Shown in pieces: positions 12,339 through 14,262 of a stretch of DNA of 14,262 bases. The notes beneath the pieces were generated by a model. That model did not search any database. It was not told the DNA's origin and worked only from the letters and a program-made list of their open reading frames with translations. This DNA is from Paludibacter sp. (GTDB lineage: Bacteria; Bacteroidota; Bacteroidia; Bacteroidales; Paludibacteraceae). How positions within the stretch are numbered: position 1 is the first letter of the stretch; each line of letters starts with the position of its first letter. Location of the stretch: assembly GCA_030655595.1 (NCBI GenBank), contig JAUSNQ010000040.1, forward strand, positions 1 to 14,262, read 5' to 3'. The position numbers were made by a program, and so were the translations under genes.

Positions 12339-14045
12339 TTACTTCACAATGGATTGGAAAGTTGCATCGCTCCAGAATTTTGAGAATTCAAGATCTTTTG
12401 CAGCTTTTGCACCACATGTATTGTTTTTCCCAACTGCAGTCTTCAGGTTAGCATACACACCATCTTTGTCGTTGGTGCGAGCAGCTACGATAGCAGCAAG
12501 ATAAGCGGTCATGGCATCGGGTTGATCAACAGCAGCTAAAGTATTCTTAGCAGCGTTATATTCTTTATTCAAAATCTGAGTTAAAGCAGCATTGTTTGAG
12601 TTAACACCTGCAAATGATGATTTAGCTTTTGTATAATCACCTGAAGCAACATAATAAGAACCTGTTGCATTTTTCAGATTTCCTGAAGTTCCGGCAGCTT
12701 TACCAAAGTAAACCAAAGCTTCATCTTGTTTGCCTTTTGCCATCGCACACAAACCGGCATTGTAATTGGCATCCGCGTTTTTAGCATCAATTTGTAAAGC
12801 TTTTGCAAATAAAGCTGCTGCTTCATCAATTTTATCTTGTTGGTATTTTACAACACCCAAATTGTTATGTCCTCTGATATCAGCAGGATAAGCATTGACA
12901 ACTTTCTGATAGATTGCAGCTTTCTCATCTAAGTTTGAAGTTAAAGTAGCAGCGTACAGCAATTCTTCAACATCCAGTTTCGAAGCATCTTCTTTTGCAA
13001 ATTTTGCAATTTCAGCATCCGATTTTCCGGTTACTTTAACCATCAGTTTCAATTGCGAGCGACGAAGTTGTGGTAACACCTCATCAGCAATTTGTTTGAA
13101 AGCTGCTGCTAAGTTTTTGATTTCGCGTTCGCGTTGTTCCGGATCCGGATACATCGACAAAACACGTAAAATCAATTGTTTATCCTGGATATTTGATTTC
13201 TCCATCAATTTCTGGAAACCATCCCAATCTTCTGGTGTAAACCTTGATTCGATTGTCAAAGGAGATTTGATTTTTTTCAATTCTGCATTCAGGAACTTTT
13301 CAGTTTCTTTCTGACGACGTTCTGCCAAAGCTGTATTCAAATCAACAGCTCCATCAGGAGAAGCGTAAGCAGAAATCTGCAGACTTTCAACTGATTTGTT
13401 CAATTCGTTTTTAGCGGCAACGATTTTTTTGGAAAGAGCCGCAATATCTTCCGATTTAGTTTCACTGGTGCGAACAGTTGATTGCTGAATCAAGAAAAGA
13501 ATTTCAGCATCTGTCATTTCCATGATGTCGCGCTCAAATTTATCAGCAACGATGGCTGCACCTAAATTACCTTTGAATTTTTTCTGAAGAAGTTCTGAAG
13601 TGGCAATTACACCATCAGCAACCTTAACAGGTTTTAAATCATAGTTTTTCTTTTTCGCAACAACATTAAATTCCAGGAACAACTCTGAAACAGCCATTTC
13701 AGGCACGTAATCAAAAGAAGTTTTAATGGTATAAGAGCCACCTGCTTTGTAAGCAATAACATTGTTATTACCTACAACTTTTTCACCTTGAAATACGCTT
13801 GGAGCTGCTTTTACAGACTCGCCATTACTCATTTTCATAACCGGAGTAACAGTTACAACCGCATTTTTCGCAAAATACTTCACCGGGAATGTTCCCGTAA
13901 TAGTAGCATCAACCTTCCCGGCTTTAGTTTCGAGGGGATTAGGGGTACATGTGAACAAACCCGGGTCTAAATCACTAAGATTTTTACAAGAGCTGAACAC
14001 AACTGCTACTAATATTGAAAGCCCAAAAAATAATTGTTTTTTCAT
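12339..14045 (-). CDS. TPR lipoprotein with an OmpA-like segment
   Basis: Predicted lipoprotein of 568 residues, probably attached to the inner leaflet of the outer membrane. The signal peptide ends in the lipobox VFSSC with Cys20. Residues 35-135 are beta-rich and predicted periplasmic. Residues about 222-262 (LQISAYASPDGAVDLNTALA, then ERRQKETEKFL) resemble an OmpA/MotB peptidoglycan-binding core, in which the SxYASPDG...N..LA..R pattern recurs in Bacteroidota outer-membrane proteins, though the domain looks degenerate. TPR units follow at about 390-480: GHNNLGVVKYQQDKIDEAAA with LFAKALQIDAKN, then ADANYNAGLCAMAKGKQDEA and a third weaker copy. The C-terminal 90 residues are Ala-rich helical. 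A scaffold or envelope-stress role is inference. The start ATG at 14043-14045 gives a clean signal peptide. Transcribed alone, with a -7 box at 14102-14109. Confidence 0.8.
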   Translation of the reverse strand: MKKQLFFGLSILVAVVFSSCKNLSDLDPGLFTCTPNPLETKAGKVDATITGTFPVKYFAKNAVVTVTPVMKMSNGESVKAAPSVFQGEKVVGNNNVIAYKAGGSYTIKTSFDYVPEMAVSELFLEFNVVAKKKNYDLKPVKVADGVIATSELLQKKFKGNLGAAIVADKFERDIMEMTDAEILFLIQQSTVRTSETKSEDIAALSKKIVAAKNELNKSVESLQISAYASPDGAVDLNTALAERRQKETEKFLNAELKKIKSPLTIESRFTPEDWDGFQKLMEKSNIQDKQLILRVLSMYPDPEQREREIKNLAAAFKQIADEVLPQLRRSQLKLMVKVTGKSDAEIAKFAKEDASKLDVEELLYAATLTSNLDEKAAIYQKVVNAYPADIRGHNNLGVVKYQQDKIDEAAALFAKALQIDAKNADANYNAGLCAMAKGKQDEALVYFGKAAGTSGNLKNATGSYYVASGDYTKAKSSFAGVNSNNAALTQILNKEYNAAKNTLAAVDQPDAMTAYLAAIVAARTNDKDGVYANLKTAVGKNNTCGAKAAKDLEFSKFWSDATFQSIVK

Positions 14046-14101
14046 ACAGAAATTGTTGTTAATTTATTGATTGATTTTAATTTAATTGGCAAAAGTTCTG
14101 A

Positions 14102-14109
14102 CAAAGATA
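14102..14109 (-). promoter_or_regulatory. Likely -7 element of the TPR lipoprotein gene
   Basis: TATCTTTG on the minus strand matches TAnnTTTG exactly and lies 56 bp upstream of the ATG. No TTTG is found 19-21 bp further upstream, where the sequence reads roughly AAACGAAAATCG, so the -33 element is weak or absent. Confidence 0.5.
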
Positions 14110-14164
14110 GGAATTTCGTTTCGATTTTCGTTTATTTATTAGATATTTTTAGATTTCAGGGCCG

Positions 14165-14262
14165 TTATTTGAAAAATGCCTTAAAAATATCATTGCCATT
14201 GGCGAACAGCAATAAGGCAAGTAAAAACAACATCCCAGCCGTCTGTGCATATTCCATAAACT
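14165..14262 (-). CDS. rseP: Probable site-2 zinc protease RseP, C-terminal end only
   Basis: Only the last 31 residues are inside the window, ending at TAA (14165-14167): FMEYAQTAGMLFLLALLLFA followed by NGNDIFKAFFK. A final membrane helix followed by NGNDI and a short basic tail is the C-terminus I associate with the M50-family intramembrane protease RseP of Bacteroidota, where the preceding motif is usually SDKFMEYAQ. RseP cleaves anti-sigma factors and signal peptide remnants within the inner membrane. The catalytic HEXXH and PDZ domain would lie outside the window, so the call rests on the tail alone. The gene ends 119 bp before the TPR lipoprotein start. Another polytopic membrane protein with a similar tail cannot be excluded. 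Confidence 0.55.
   Translation of the reverse strand, partial: FMEYAQTAGMLFLLALLLFANGNDIFKAFFK

Overview
The window looks chromosomal and comes from a member of the Bacteroidota, most likely the Bacteroidales (a Paludibacter-like relative would fit, but the genus cannot be fixed from sequence alone). The signs are repeated Bacteroidota-type promoters (TTTG, then about 20 bp, then TAnnTTTG), a large secreted protein with a type IX secretion C-terminal domain, Bacteroidota-style FtsH and RseP sequences, few strong Shine-Dalgarno sites and moderate AT richness. No rRNA, tRNA, CRISPR array or insertion sequence was seen.

Left part (1-5300), accessory in character. A yefM-yoeB toxin-antitoxin pair (yoeB cut by the window edge) has a near-textbook operator over its promoter. 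Next is a 936-residue modular secreted protein with its own promoter and terminator and no recognisable enzyme domain. Then comes a HigB-HigA-like pair with its own promoter and palindrome. A roughly 0.7 kb intergenic stretch (4302-4986) follows, with short hairpins, a candidate small RNA (promoter plus terminator about 60 bp apart) and three 23-bp-spaced palindromic repeats. A solitary HigA-like regulator, paralogous to the first, closes this part and carries a palindrome inside its own promoter.

Middle (5499-6985). A fold-type-III PLP decarboxylase of the arginine-decarboxylase type is the only sizeable plus-strand gene. It converges on the next operon through an array of degenerate 7-bp repeats in both orientations that forms the likely shared terminator and runs into the last codons of the opposing gene.

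Right part (6974-14262), housekeeping. A tight minus-strand operon reads rsfS, ftsH, LUD-domain gene, cdsA, acyltransferase, with spacings of 8, 12, -4 and 19 bp behind one promoter upstream of rsfS. It links ribosome silencing, membrane protein quality control and phospholipid synthesis. Upstream lies a TPR lipoprotein with an OmpA-like segment and its own terminator, and at the right edge the last 31 residues of what is probably the site-2 protease RseP.

No wholly new system is proven here. The observations most worth following are the candidate small RNA, the 23-bp palindromic repeats beside the solitary regulator, the 7-bp repeat array, and the fibronectin fold split by a carbohydrate-binding-like module.
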